From the NCBI RefSeq assembly GCF_019774615.1, contig NZ_CP081496.1, forward strand, positions 248,001 through 312,000: DNA of 64,000 nt. The letters are read 5' to 3'. The notes below the pieces were generated by a model. The model was not told where the DNA came from. It searched no databases and saw nothing but the letters and a program-made list of their open reading frames with translations. Source of the DNA: Streptomyces sp. BHT-5-2. Lineage in GTDB: Bacteria > Actinomycetota > Actinomycetes > Streptomycetales > Streptomycetaceae. This document shows positions 43,867-52,943 of this stretch, piece after piece (within the stretch, counting starts at the first letter, position 1; every line of letters starts with the position of its first letter). The position numbers and the translations under genes were made by a program.

Positions 43867-46008
43867 TCAGCGAGGGGTGACGGTTGGGGCACAGTGGGAT
43901 CTCCGCCATTGCAGGTACTGGTCCGGGCGGTTGGTGATTATTCCGTCAACGCCCCACGACGTTGCGGCTTGCCAGTCACCTTCATAGTCGACTGTCCAGA
44001 CGAACGTCTTGACCCCGGCTGCCTTGAGCTGGTCCACCACCGAAGGCCGGGCCGAGAGTCTCTTGAAGCTCACCGCATACGCAGTGAGAGAGAATTTTCT
44101 GGCCGTCGCCACGGGATCGGCATCGAGGTTGTCCCGGAGCAAGGCGACCTTGAATTTGTACGGTGAGGAAGCCGCGTACCGCACCACGGTCTCGTCGAAG
44201 GACTGGACCATCGTGCGTTCGGTCATTCCGGCCTCGGAGACCAGTCTGAGAGCGTGATTCACGTCTGCGGGCGTTTGTGGCCCCTTTATTTCCAGGAGGA
44301 GCTGGGCGGACCTGACTTTGGGTGAGGACAGCACCTGTTCGAGGGTGGGGACGCGTCCTCCGCCCTTCATCGTCAGCTTGGATATCTCTGCTGCCGTGAG
44401 CTGATCAATGCGTCCCGTACCATCGGTCATCCTGTCCACGGTCTCGTCGTGCATGATGACCGGTTGGCCGTCCTTGGTGAACTGCACATCAGTTTCGACC
44501 CAGTCCGCACCGCGGTCAATCGCCGTCTCCAGCGAGGCGACTGTATTCTCCGTGGCGATCTTCGGGGCACCACGATGTCCGACAGTCTGAATATGCGAGC
44601 AATCTACGAGAGCGGTCTCCGCGGAGATGCGAACGTCGTCGATTGTTCCGGCGAAGTATTCCTGCCAGGTGCTCTTGTAGAAGAGTCGACCGATTTGCAG
44701 TCCGCCATTTGCCCGCCACGGAGTCGTGAATTTCGTCGACTCCTGGAGCTCACCGTTCACGGACAGCGATACCGTCTGATTGGCCGCATCGTACACGCCA
44801 ACCAGCTGTGTCCAGACACCCGTCTGTGCTGCGTCCTTGCTTATCGAGCGGACGATCGGTGTGTCGTCGGTATCCTTGGCGTGGCGATTGAAGATCCATT
44901 TGTCGTAGTACTTGGAGTAGTACAGCTGAAACCCGCTGGCGTGGTCACCAGCCTGGGAAAGGAACGTGTAATTGCGGTCCTTGTCGTCGAGCCTGACCCA
45001 GGCCGACACCGAGAACGACTTGGTGGTGTCCACCACCGGTCCGGCCGTGGCCGCGTATGCGGATGTTCCGTTCAGCTTCAACGCGGTGCCGATCTTGCCT
45101 TCGGCGCCCAGTTCGGCTCCGCCGCCGGCCAGGGTCGCCACCGGCCCTGCACCCTTGCCTCCACTGACGCGTGCGCTACCAGATTCCTCATCCAGCGAGA
45201 AAGAGGCCAGCTCTTGCAGGTGTGCTGGAAGGGCGCCACGAGCGATGGCGGTGGCGTCGTCCGGTGTTATGGCCGACTGCGCGATCCGAACATCGTCGAT
45301 GAGGCCGTGTGCGTTTTCCTGCCAGGTGCTCTTGTAGAAGAGTCGACCGATTTGCAGTCCGCCATTTGCCCGCCATGGAGTCGTGAATTTCGTCGACTCC
45401 TGAAGCTTGCCGTTCACGAACAGAGATACCGTCTGATGGCTCGCGTCATAGGAACCGGCCAGATGGGTCCAGGCGCCTGGCTGCGCGGCTTCCGCGCTTG
45501 CTGCCCGAGTGATCTCGGTGTCATTCGTGTCAGTGGAGTGCCGGTTGAAGATCCATTTGTCGTAGTACTTGGAGTAGTACAGCTGAAATCCGCTGGCGTG
45601 GTCACCGGCCTGAGAAAGGAACGTGTAATTGCGGTCCTTGTCGTCGAGCCTGACCCAGGCCGACACCGAGAACGACTTGGTGGTGTCCACCACCGGACCG
45701 GGCGTCGCCGCATACGCCGATGGCCCGTTCAAACGCAGTGCAGTGCCGGACTTGCCGACAGCACCCAACTCGGCACCGCCACCCAGTCGCGCGGAAAACT
45801 CCCTGGCTGCGCCCCCCGACACCCGCCGTGAACCAGCTCCCTCATTCAGGGTGAAATTCGCATTCTCGGCCAAGGATGTCATCTCAGCGGCGGGGGATCG
45901 CGCACTAGATGATGCCGCTAACCAGCCACTCGATACCGTCATCCACAGGATTGCGGCAAGTGCCGTTATCAACATCAATGGCAGTATGAAGCCGCCACGC
46001 AGTTTCAT
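43867..46008 (-). CDS. Secreted protein with two LamG domains and a GDPD domain
   Basis: The 713-residue protein starts at ATG 46008, with a signal or anchor helix (FILPLMLITALAAILWMTV). Two LamG/concanavalin-like domains lie at about 50-255 and 265-455, each with GTALxLNGxSAYAAT, KSFSVSAWVRLDDKDRNYTF and GFQLYYSKYYDKW. A glycerophosphodiester phosphodiesterase domain follows from 468, with the catalytic HRGAP, ENTVASLETAIDRGADWVETDVQ, VIMHDETVDRMTDGTG and LLLEIKGP motifs, all intact. It probably cleaves glycerophosphodiesters, such as teichoic-acid or lipid headgroups, outside the cell, with LamG domains for binding. Confidence 0.92.
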   Translation of the reverse strand: MKLRGGFILPLMLITALAAILWMTVSSGWLAASSSARSPAAEMTSLAENANFTLNEGAGSRRVSGGAAREFSARLGGGAELGAVGKSGTALRLNGPSAYAATPGPVVDTTKSFSVSAWVRLDDKDRNYTFLSQAGDHASGFQLYYSKYYDKWIFNRHSTDTNDTEITRAASAEAAQPGAWTHLAGSYDASHQTVSLFVNGKLQESTKFTTPWRANGGLQIGRLFYKSTWQENAHGLIDDVRIAQSAITPDDATAIARGALPAHLQELASFSLDEESGSARVSGGKGAGPVATLAGGGAELGAEGKIGTALKLNGTSAYAATAGPVVDTTKSFSVSAWVRLDDKDRNYTFLSQAGDHASGFQLYYSKYYDKWIFNRHAKDTDDTPIVRSISKDAAQTGVWTQLVGVYDAANQTVSLSVNGELQESTKFTTPWRANGGLQIGRLFYKSTWQEYFAGTIDDVRISAETALVDCSHIQTVGHRGAPKIATENTVASLETAIDRGADWVETDVQFTKDGQPVIMHDETVDRMTDGTGRIDQLTAAEISKLTMKGGGRVPTLEQVLSSPKVRSAQLLLEIKGPQTPADVNHALRLVSEAGMTERTMVQSFDETVVRYAASSPYKFKVALLRDNLDADPVATARKFSLTAYAVSFKRLSARPSVVDQLKAAGVKTFVWTVDYEGDWQAATSWGVDGIITNRPDQYLQWRRSHCAPTVTPR
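44600..45860 (-). repeat. Tandem LamG-encoding units A and B
   Basis: Two ~620-bp units (about 44600-45215 and 45235-45860) within the GDPD gene are highly similar at DNA level. Long stretches around the SYYDKW-type segment and the WQE/LIxDDVRI segment are nearly identical. They also match the units at 46150-47430. Confidence 0.8.
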
Positions 46009-46068
46009 TTCGGAACCTCACTAATTGAGCGAACCAATACACAGGGGGCTCCACCTCGACAATAATCA

Positions 46069-46103
46069 GGGGTTGGCCCGGTAGGATCCGCCGGGCCAAC
46101 CCC
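46069..46103 (-). terminator. Hairpin between the two LamG genes
   Basis: A perfect 13-bp inverted repeat (GGGGTTGGCCCGG arms, 9-base loop) lies 25 bases after the stop of the pseudo-protease gene on the minus strand and upstream of the GDPD gene. The two genes are thus probably transcribed separately. Confidence 0.85.
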
Positions 46104-46127
46104 GGTGTGAAGGTGATTCACCGACCG

Positions 46128-48578
46128 CTAGTTCTTGATGCGGAGACCATCGTTGATGATTTCGCCAGCCTCGACGGACCGGTCCCAGATGCGGATGTTG
46201 TCGATGGTTCCGGCGAAGTTCTCCTGCCAGGTGCCCTTATAGAAGAGTCGGCCGATCTGAAGAGCACTGCCGGCCCGCCAAGGGGAGGTGAAGTCGACTG
46301 CCGTCTGCGGCTCGCCGTTGACGAACAACTGGATCTTCTTGGCTGCCGCGTCATACACGCCGGTCAGCTGGGTCCAGACACCCGTCTGTGCTGCGTCCTT
46401 GCTTATCGAGCGGACGATCGGCGTGTCGTCGGTGTCCGTGGTGTGCCGGTTGAAGAGCCACTTGTCGTAGTACTTGGAGTAGTACAGCTGAAACCCGCTG
46501 GCGTGGTCACCGGCCTGAGAAAGGAACGTGTAATTGCGGTCCTTGTTGTCGAGCCTGACCCAGGCCGACACCGAGAACGACTTGGTGGTGTCCACCACCG
46601 GTCCAGCCGTGGCCGCGTACGCTGACGTCCCGTTCAGCTTCAACGCGGTGCCGATCTTGCCTTCGGCGCCCAGTTCGGCTCCGCCGCCGGCCAGGGTCGC
46701 CACCGGCCCTGCGCCCTTGCCTCCGCTGACGCTTGCGCTACCTGATTCCTCATCCAGCGGGAAGGAGGCCAGTTCCTGTAGATGCGCGGGCACACTGCCA
46801 CCTGCGATCACCGCGACATCGGCTGGCTCGACTGCCGACTGCACAACTCGCACATCATCGATGCGACCGCGGGTGTTCTCCTGCCAGGTGCCCTTGTAGT
46901 GCAGCCGGCCGATCTGCAGACCGCCATTTGCCCGCCACGGCGTGGTGAACTGCACCGACTGCTGCAACTCACCGTTCACGAACAACGACAGCGTCTGCTT
47001 GGCCGCATCGTACGAACCGGCCAGATGGGTCCACACACCTGACTCTGCGGCATTCTTGCTCATCGCGCGGATGATGCCCGTGTCGTCGGTGTCCTTGGCG
47101 TGCCGGTTGAAGAGCCACTTGTCGTAGTACTTGGAGTAGTACAGCTGAAACCCGCTGGCGTTGCTTCCCGCCTGCGACAGGAAGGTGTAATTGCGGTCCT
47201 TGTCGTCGAGCCTGACCCAGGCCGACACTGAGAACGACTTGGTGGTGTCCACCACCGGTCCAGCCGTGGCCGCGTACGCTGACGTCCCGTTCAGCTTCAA
47301 CGCAGTGCCGATCTTGCCCGCAACACCCAGCTCGGCACCGCCGCCCAACCGAGCAGCAAACTCCTCGGGTACGCCACCCGACACACGCCGCGAACCGGCA
47401 TCCTCATCCAGGACGAACCGCGCCTTCCCGCTGAAGGTGCTGCCGTCCAGCCATGGGATGATGTTGTCGGTGCGGGCCGCGATCGCACTGTCACCCTGTC
47501 CAGCCTGGCCCAAGCAGCCGCCGTGAACGGCACGGCTCTGTACAGCCGCGATACGACCGTTCGCGTCGAGGATCGGACCTCCGGCGTCACCCTTGCACAC
47601 CAGGCCCCCGGTCAGCTTCAGAGTGGTGTCGGTGGTGCTGCTCTGGGCCACGTTGCTGTGATGCGGGCTGTTGGGCACCCACGTGGTGTCGGTACGACCG
47701 AATCCCGCGGCGACCAGCGATGCTCCAGTAGGGGCACTTCCAGCCAGCGTGGCGGGGGTGATGCCAGTGACTGGGGTGGCCAGGCGGGCAAGCAGCACGT
47801 CCCGGTCGCTACGCGGTATCAAGTAATCGATCTTCACTGGGGCCTGCCCGGCGAATGAGGCTGTGGCGTCGAGCATAGGAGCCGCTGCGGCTCGCATCGG
47901 CTTGGCCGGATTGTCTGCGAAACAGCTTGCCGCAGTCAGCACCCACGTCCTGTCGACCAGAGCACCCGTACAGCTCCGCCCGCCTTCGTACCCCGGCTTG
48001 TTCACGGTGACGCGAGCCAGCCAGGGACGGGCGGCATCGCCGGACAACATCGACGCCGGCTTGCCCTGGCCGACGCTGATCTCGACCAGGAGGTGCTCGC
48101 GGCGCTGGGGGTCGGTGGATTCACCGACCGGCGTCCACTCGTCCTTGTCGTTCTTGGGGACCTCGACCTCGCGCTTCTCGTTGTCCGGTGTGGTGAGGGT
48201 GAGGCGCGCGGCGTGGTCGGTGCTGCCCTTGACGGCGAATACGGCCGGGATCTCCAGGGCTAGATAGCCGGAGCCGCCGGTGATGCGGAAGCAGGTCTTT
48301 CCCTTCCGCGACTGCACCTCCATCAGGTCCGTAGAGCTGCCGCACTCGGCGAGGGTGATGTGGCCGTCGCCGCGCTTGAGTGTGATCCCCTTCTCTTCCT
48401 TGAGCTTGTCACCGTCCGGGTAGGTGAAGTCCTCGATGGCATAGCCGGGCTGATCGTCCGCCACCGTCATCATCGGTGCTCGGGCTGTGGACCCATGGGA
48501 GGTGGTGGTGGCGATGACCACGGCCGCGCAGGCCGCCGCCGTCGCACCCGTGACGGTGACCCGCCGTAAGAGCTTCAT
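46128..48578 (-). CDS. Secreted trypsin-like pseudoprotease with two LamG domains
   Basis: ATG 48578 begins a signal peptide (RRVTVTGATAAACAAVVIATTTSHG). Residues ~30-150 form an unknown domain, and ~155-380 a trypsin fold: RPWLARVTVN, CTGALVDRTWVLTAASCF, IPRSDRDVLLARL, CKGDAGGPIL. The usual TAAHC is TAASC and GDSGGP is GDAGGP, so the catalytic His and Ser are replaced by Ser and Ala; only the Asp position remains. Two LamG domains (about 395-600 and 605-810) follow. The protein should be secreted and non-proteolytic, acting as a binding or scaffold protein. The ORF reading from 48632 adds residues without support. Confidence 0.9.
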   Translation of the reverse strand: MKLLRRVTVTGATAAACAAVVIATTTSHGSTARAPMMTVADDQPGYAIEDFTYPDGDKLKEEKGITLKRGDGHITLAECGSSTDLMEVQSRKGKTCFRITGGSGYLALEIPAVFAVKGSTDHAARLTLTTPDNEKREVEVPKNDKDEWTPVGESTDPQRREHLLVEISVGQGKPASMLSGDAARPWLARVTVNKPGYEGGRSCTGALVDRTWVLTAASCFADNPAKPMRAAAAPMLDATASFAGQAPVKIDYLIPRSDRDVLLARLATPVTGITPATLAGSAPTGASLVAAGFGRTDTTWVPNSPHHSNVAQSSTTDTTLKLTGGLVCKGDAGGPILDANGRIAAVQSRAVHGGCLGQAGQGDSAIAARTDNIIPWLDGSTFSGKARFVLDEDAGSRRVSGGVPEEFAARLGGGAELGVAGKIGTALKLNGTSAYAATAGPVVDTTKSFSVSAWVRLDDKDRNYTFLSQAGSNASGFQLYYSKYYDKWLFNRHAKDTDDTGIIRAMSKNAAESGVWTHLAGSYDAAKQTLSLFVNGELQQSVQFTTPWRANGGLQIGRLHYKGTWQENTRGRIDDVRVVQSAVEPADVAVIAGGSVPAHLQELASFPLDEESGSASVSGGKGAGPVATLAGGGAELGAEGKIGTALKLNGTSAYAATAGPVVDTTKSFSVSAWVRLDNKDRNYTFLSQAGDHASGFQLYYSKYYDKWLFNRHTTDTDDTPIVRSISKDAAQTGVWTQLTGVYDAAAKKIQLFVNGEPQTAVDFTSPWRAGSALQIGRLFYKGTWQENFAGTIDNIRIWDRSVEAGEIINDGLRIKN
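46150..47430 (-). repeat. Tandem LamG-encoding units C and D
   Basis: Two ~620-bp units (about 46150-46775 and 46795-47430) within the pseudoprotease gene are closely similar to each other and to units A and B of the neighbouring gene. Several blocks, such as the segment encoding KSFSVSAWVRL, appear identical over dozens of bases in all four. Confidence 0.8.
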
Positions 48579-48887
48579 GCAAGGTCCTTGTGTGAAAGGT
48601 GAGCTGAGTCGCGCCCGCCCGTTCCAGGACACACACCGTCAAGTGCGGTGTGGTGCGGGCACGGAGAGGCAAAATACAAACACGGGCGCGTATCTCACAC
48701 CACCCCAATAAACCTGCATAATTCGGATATCGGGGCGCATAAAGGCTTTGTAGCCTTTCTCACGCCTTCACAGCGTGCACACAGGTAGCCAACGTGCCCT
48801 TTACCTACATATGGTCACGAGACGCTCGGTTGTGACCCTTGTGCAACTCGCGTACCACTACCGGGACATACCGGCGATGACCACAGC
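48579..48887. promoter_or_regulatory. Divergent promoter region, pseudoprotease / ALF-repeat genes
   Basis: This ~310-bp region is AT-richer than its surroundings (CATAATTCGGATATCGG near 48716-48732) and holds a dyad AAAGGCTTTGTAGCCTTT at about 48742-48759, a plausible operator or minor hairpin. No gene is seen. Confidence 0.55.
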
Positions 48888-51800
48888 ATGAACTTGTCTG
48901 GCGGCGTGCCGCCGCATGTGGGCTGCCGCCAGGCGCCATCGGATAGGACCACCTTGGACACCACCTATTGGAGCAGGCGGCGCCTACTGGCTGCTTTAGC
49001 AGTCACCACTGCTGCCGCCACCACCTCAAGCCTCGTCCTCAACCCCATAGCCGCCCGAGCTGACACCCCGTCGGCCGACGGCGATGACGGTGACCCATTC
49101 GCTCTGCCTGACACCGACCGGGCGAAGGCTGTCAAGGCGTGGATGCTGGGTGGCAGGGCCGCCCGCGCCGCGGCTGAAGCGGCGCTGATCGGCTCCGACA
49201 CCGACATCCAGACCTTCCTGACCGTCGAACTCCCCAAGGCCACGGCTGAGGACAACCGCATCGCCGTCGCCACCTCCCTCGCGGGTGGCGGTAAAGGCAC
49301 CCGCCGCGAGGCGTCCAGAGCACTGGATGGCGGCGACGACACCATCGCCGACTACCTCAAGGGCGGCTTCAAGGCCGGCATCATGGAAGACCTGCGGGTG
49401 GCCACCGCGACCGTGATGGCCTCGGGTGCCAAGGCCGTACGCCGCGACGGCAGTACCGCCCTCACTACAGACACCCAAGAAGCGCTCGAGGAGTACCTCA
49501 CAGAAGGCCAGTACACCGCCCGTCTGGAAGACATGCGTGTCGAGGTATCCACTCTGATGGTGCAAGCGGGCCCAGAGGTGAAGAAGTACGCCTCCCGAGC
49601 CCTGTCCGGTACCGCCACCGACGTCGAATGGTTCCTGGACACCGGCCAGCACATCGCCCGCGCCCGCGACCAGGAAGCTGCGACGATCGAGGAACTCGTC
49701 GCGCTCGTCGAACGCGAAGGCAAGAAGGCTGACGCCAAGACAAAGCAGGCCGAGGAGGCCGCCGCCCGTGCTGTGGAGGCGGCTCAGGAGGCCAAGGAGG
49801 CAGCAGAAAACGCTGCATCCGAGGCCAAGGCGGCTCAGGAAGATGTCGTCATGTCCGGCAAGGCGGCCCGCAAGGCAGCAGGTGCCGCGCAGGGAGCAGC
49901 CGACTCCGCCCGTGTCGCCATCCGCGCCTCTCACGCCGCCGTCCAAGCGTCCCGCCGCGCCGCCTACGCTGCTACCGCCGCGAGCCAGGCCGCAGCCGCC
50001 GCTGGATCTGCCGCCGCCAAGGCGTACAGCGCTGCAATCGCCGCATCCAAGGACGCTTCCAAGGCATCCGGCGCCAAGGACGCGGCCGTTGCCGCCCGCA
50101 ATGCCGCAGCCAAGGCCCGCAGCGCGGCAAAGGCCGCCGACTATGCCGCCACCGCCTCGGCCCAGGCCGCGAGCGCCGGGTCCGCAGCCGCGTCGGCAGC
50201 CCGTAATGCGGCCGCTGCCGCGAACGCTTCCGCCGCAGCGGCCGCCTCCGCAGGCAAGGCGCAAGCCCAGGCAGCGGAAGCCAAGCGACAGGCACGGATC
50301 GCGAGCGCCAACGCCTCCATCGCCACCAATGCTGCTGGCACAGCACAGGCTTTGGCGAACACAGCAGCGAAGGCAGCCCGTACCGCACGCGACGCTGCGA
50401 ACAGCGCGGCCGACCACGCGGAGAAGTCCGCGGAGGCCGCCGAATGGGCTGCCAAGTACGCGGGCCAGGCCGTCGAGTACGCGAAGAAATCCTCCGAGTT
50501 CGCCAACGAAGCCACCAAGGCCGCCAACACCGCCACTGATGCCGTCAACCAGGCGATAGAGGTGGAGAAGCAGGCCCGAGAGGCCGAGTGGCAGCGCCTG
50601 GACGAGGACAGGAAGCAGGCGATGGAAGAGGCCCGCCTGCTCGCGGAGATCGAAGAGCAGGAGAGAGCGGACCTTGCCGAGAGACGTACGCAGTCCGAGC
50701 AGGCCGACAAGGCCACCAAGGACCTCATCTCCAAGGCCGAGTCAGCGCAGAAGGCGGGCGACACGGGACTCGCCGCCACCCTCGGGCGCAAGGCGGCCAT
50801 CGCCCTGATGGACTCCCGCGGCTCCTGGTCGCGCGAGGCCGCACGGTTCGCCCTGTCCGGCACGGACGCGGACATCCATGCCTGGATCGACACCGACCGG
50901 CAGATCGCGCAGAGGCAGGACGACCGAGAGACCGTCCTGTACATCGCTCAGACCTCCGCCCCGGACGTTGCCGATGCCGCGGCCAAGGCGCTGGAGAGCG
51001 ACGCCCCGGACGCCGCCACGAAGTTCCTCGACACCGGCGTCATCGAGGCCGCTGCGACGGACAACCGCGTCGCGGTCTCCCTCGTTCTGGCGAACCACCC
51101 CGGCAGCGCGGTGAAAAAGGCAGCGAACGACGCGATGAACGCCGGAACCGCCAAGGCCCTCTACGAATTCCTCAGCACCGGATATGAGTCGGCACAGCGG
51201 GAGGACGACGCGGTCGCTGCCGCCACCCTCATCGCCACGGCAGGCCCGTACACCAAAGCCCACGCCCAGGCCGCGCTGGAAGGCCCGGCATGGATGCGCC
51301 GCAACTTCCTTGCCTCGGTCCAGTTCAAGACCGCACAGCTCGATCACGACGCCGCCAGCCACATCGCCGGCGTCCAAGGCGCCATCGCCGCCGCTGCGAA
51401 GATCGCGCACAAGGCGCAGGAGGATGCCGCGCGTGCCCAGGAGGCGGCGGCGAGAGCCCGCGACGCAGCCACAGACGCAGTGAAGTGGGCGGATAAGGCG
51501 AAGAATTCCGCCCAGCAGGCCGCCCAGTCCGCCAAGCAGGCGGACGCGAACGCGGACGCCGCCGAGAAGTCGGCCAAGGACGCACAAGCCTCGGCCGACA
51601 GGGCGAAGCAGGCAGCCGCCACCGCCCGTACGGCCGCGCGCTCGGCGAACTACTCAGCCAACCGCGCTGTGGATGCCGCGCGCCGCGCGGTGTCCTCCGC
51701 CAACTCGGCTCAGGTGTCGGCCTCTTCCGCGCGTAGCTCTGCAATCCAGGCCGGCAAGGACGCGAAGACGGCGGCCGACGCCGCAACCCAAGCGCACCAC

Positions 51801-52337
51801 ATCGCCACCGTCAAACGGCAGGCAGAAGCAGCAGTGGCGGCCAGGAAAGCCGCCGAGGAAGCGCGTAAGGCCAAGACAGCCGGCAAGAATCCAGCCGACA
51901 CGCCCGAAAACGACACGGTCAAGCTGCTCAAGGACATCTACCGATGGTGGAAGGGGGAGATGCGATGGCTGGCGGACGTTACCAACTGGGCCAGCATCGG
52001 AACCGGATTCATCTCGGCCCTTCTCGGCGTCGGCGGCCTGGCGGTCGGCATGTTCTTTCCACCAGCCGTTCCCTTCGTGGAAGCTGCCGCCACCGGGTTC
52101 GGGTACGCCTCACTCGCCTTTGCCGGGCTGAACACGCTGTACACCGGAGCCGGGTACGGTTTCACGAGTGGCGAGTTCAAGTCATCCTTGGCAAGCACCG
52201 CGCTAGGAGTGCTCACCTTCGGCCAGTCCAAGTGGATCGGTGCTCTCGGCGGCACTAAGGTCGCCACGAAGATCACGCAGTTCGGACACGATCTCATATC
52301 ACCGGTTACCGGCCTGTTGGGATCTCTTGGATTCTGA
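48888..52337 (+). CDS. Secreted ALF-repeat coiled-coil protein with hydrophobic C-terminus
   Basis: The 1149-residue protein has a twin-arginine-type signal (WSRRRLLAALAVTTAAATTSS, ending AARA-D near 58). Short ALF-type repeats at about 75-270 (EDNRIAVATSL, TRLEDMRVEVSTLM, with FL-type ends) precede a long Ala-rich coiled coil (about 275-620). A second ALF block (640-840), another coiled coil (850-1010) and a C-terminal hydrophobic domain (1040-1149: ASIGTGFISALLGVGGLAVGMFF, GFGYASLAFAGLNTLYTGAGYG) follow. This is the layout of large exported polymorphic-toxin-like proteins, with a possible membrane-inserting tail. Codon 37, inside the signal peptide, is TTA (48996-48998). Start choice is uncertain; TTG 48954 is an alternative. 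Confidence 0.85.
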   Translation: MNLSGGVPPHVGCRQAPSDRTTLDTTYWSRRRLLAALAVTTAAATTSSLVLNPIAARADTPSADGDDGDPFALPDTDRAKAVKAWMLGGRAARAAAEAALIGSDTDIQTFLTVELPKATAEDNRIAVATSLAGGGKGTRREASRALDGGDDTIADYLKGGFKAGIMEDLRVATATVMASGAKAVRRDGSTALTTDTQEALEEYLTEGQYTARLEDMRVEVSTLMVQAGPEVKKYASRALSGTATDVEWFLDTGQHIARARDQEAATIEELVALVEREGKKADAKTKQAEEAAARAVEAAQEAKEAAENAASEAKAAQEDVVMSGKAARKAAGAAQGAADSARVAIRASHAAVQASRRAAYAATAASQAAAAAGSAAAKAYSAAIAASKDASKASGAKDAAVAARNAAAKARSAAKAADYAATASAQAASAGSAAASAARNAAAAANASAAAAASAGKAQAQAAEAKRQARIASANASIATNAAGTAQALANTAAKAARTARDAANSAADHAEKSAEAAEWAAKYAGQAVEYAKKSSEFANEATKAANTATDAVNQAIEVEKQAREAEWQRLDEDRKQAMEEARLLAEIEEQERADLAERRTQSEQADKATKDLISKAESAQKAGDTGLAATLGRKAAIALMDSRGSWSREAARFALSGTDADIHAWIDTDRQIAQRQDDRETVLYIAQTSAPDVADAAAKALESDAPDAATKFLDTGVIEAAATDNRVAVSLVLANHPGSAVKKAANDAMNAGTAKALYEFLSTGYESAQREDDAVAAATLIATAGPYTKAHAQAALEGPAWMRRNFLASVQFKTAQLDHDAASHIAGVQGAIAAAAKIAHKAQEDAARAQEAAARARDAATDAVKWADKAKNSAQQAAQSAKQADANADAAEKSAKDAQASADRAKQAAATARTAARSANYSANRAVDAARRAVSSANSAQVSASSARSSAIQAGKDAKTAADAATQAHHIATVKRQAEAAVAARKAAEEARKAKTAGKNPADTPENDTVKLLKDIYRWWKGEMRWLADVTNWASIGTGFISALLGVGGLAVGMFFPPAVPFVEAAATGFGYASLAFAGLNTLYTGAGYGFTSGEFKSSLASTALGVLTFGQSKWIGALGGTKVATKITQFGHDLISPVTGLLGSLGF

Positions 52338-52357
52338 ATAGATACGACATAGGACTC

Positions 52358-52396
52358 GCATCACGGGCTGGCGCAACACCCGCCAGCCCGTGATGC
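52358..52396 (+). terminator. Hairpin between ALF-protein gene and small membrane protein
   Basis: A perfect 16-bp inverted repeat (GCATCACGGGCTGGCG arm, 7-base loop) starts 20 bases after the ALF gene stop and ends 20 bases before the next GTG. It may fully terminate or only attenuate read-through to the downstream gene. Confidence 0.88.
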
Positions 52397-52415
52397 GCTG
52401 CCGAAAGGACCTGCC

Positions 52416-52805
52416 GTGCTCGCGCAGCTTCCCCTCGTCTACCTGCTACTCATGGCAGCTTTCGCAACCTTCATATTCTGTCTGGCCATAGACAAGTGGA
52501 TGAAGGCGCGCAAACTGACAGTCGTGCTTCTCATCCTCTCCGTCGGATGCTGCCTCGGAATGATGGCAGTAGGAAGTATCCAGTATCAGCACTGGAATGC
52601 TCGACAGATGCTGGTTCTGTACTCCTTCGCTTGGACCGGACTCACCATAGGCCTTCTTCCGGCCGGAAAACTCTTCCGCAAGTACGGCGAAGAAATGCGC
52701 CGAGGTGTAAAGCGAGACAAATACGAGTACCCTGCGTGGGCTGTCGCGACCCCGATCATTTCGGTCAGCCTCATGTGCATACTGGCATTCGTGCTCGCGA
52801 CATGA
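52416..52805 (+). CDS. Small four-helix membrane protein, possible immunity protein
   Basis: GTG 52416 follows AAAGGA. The 129-residue protein has four hydrophobic segments (LVYLLLMAAFATFIFCLAI, LTVVLLILSVGCCLGMMAVG, MLVLYSFAWTGLTIGLLPAG, VATPIISVSLMCILAFVLAT) and little else. It is not recognised as any named family. Directly downstream of an exported protein with a hydrophobic C-terminal domain, it fits the immunity side of a membrane-active toxin pair; this is inference from position. Its base composition is less G/C-biased than its neighbours. Confidence 0.78.
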   Translation: MLAQLPLVYLLLMAAFATFIFCLAIDKWMKARKLTVVLLILSVGCCLGMMAVGSIQYQHWNARQMLVLYSFAWTGLTIGLLPAGKLFRKYGEEMRRGVKRDKYEYPAWAVATPIISVSLMCILAFVLAT

Positions 52806-52904
52806 CCGCACGCCGTAAGCGCCGTGCAGCCAGGTGGATTTCAATCAGCGACGGGGTTCGGTGGTGGCCAGCGCGAATGCGGGGAAGCATGATCGTTTGG
52901 TCGG

Positions 52905-52942
52905 CCGGCCGCCGCCCCGGGCGGTGCCGGGGCGGCGGCCGG
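52905..52942 (-). terminator. Hairpin terminator of the AAA/vWA operon
   Basis: A perfect 16-bp inverted repeat (CCGGCCGCCGCCCCGG arm, 6-base loop) begins 1 base after the minus-strand vWA gene stop codon. It is positioned to end the AAA-vWA transcript. Confidence 0.88.
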
Positions 52943-52943
52943 G

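Noticed and set aside
52840..52862. GTGGATTTCAATCAGCGACGG, looked like a CRISPR-type repeat end
   Set aside because: Occurs once; no second copy or spacer structure nearby. No CRISPR array was seen in the window.
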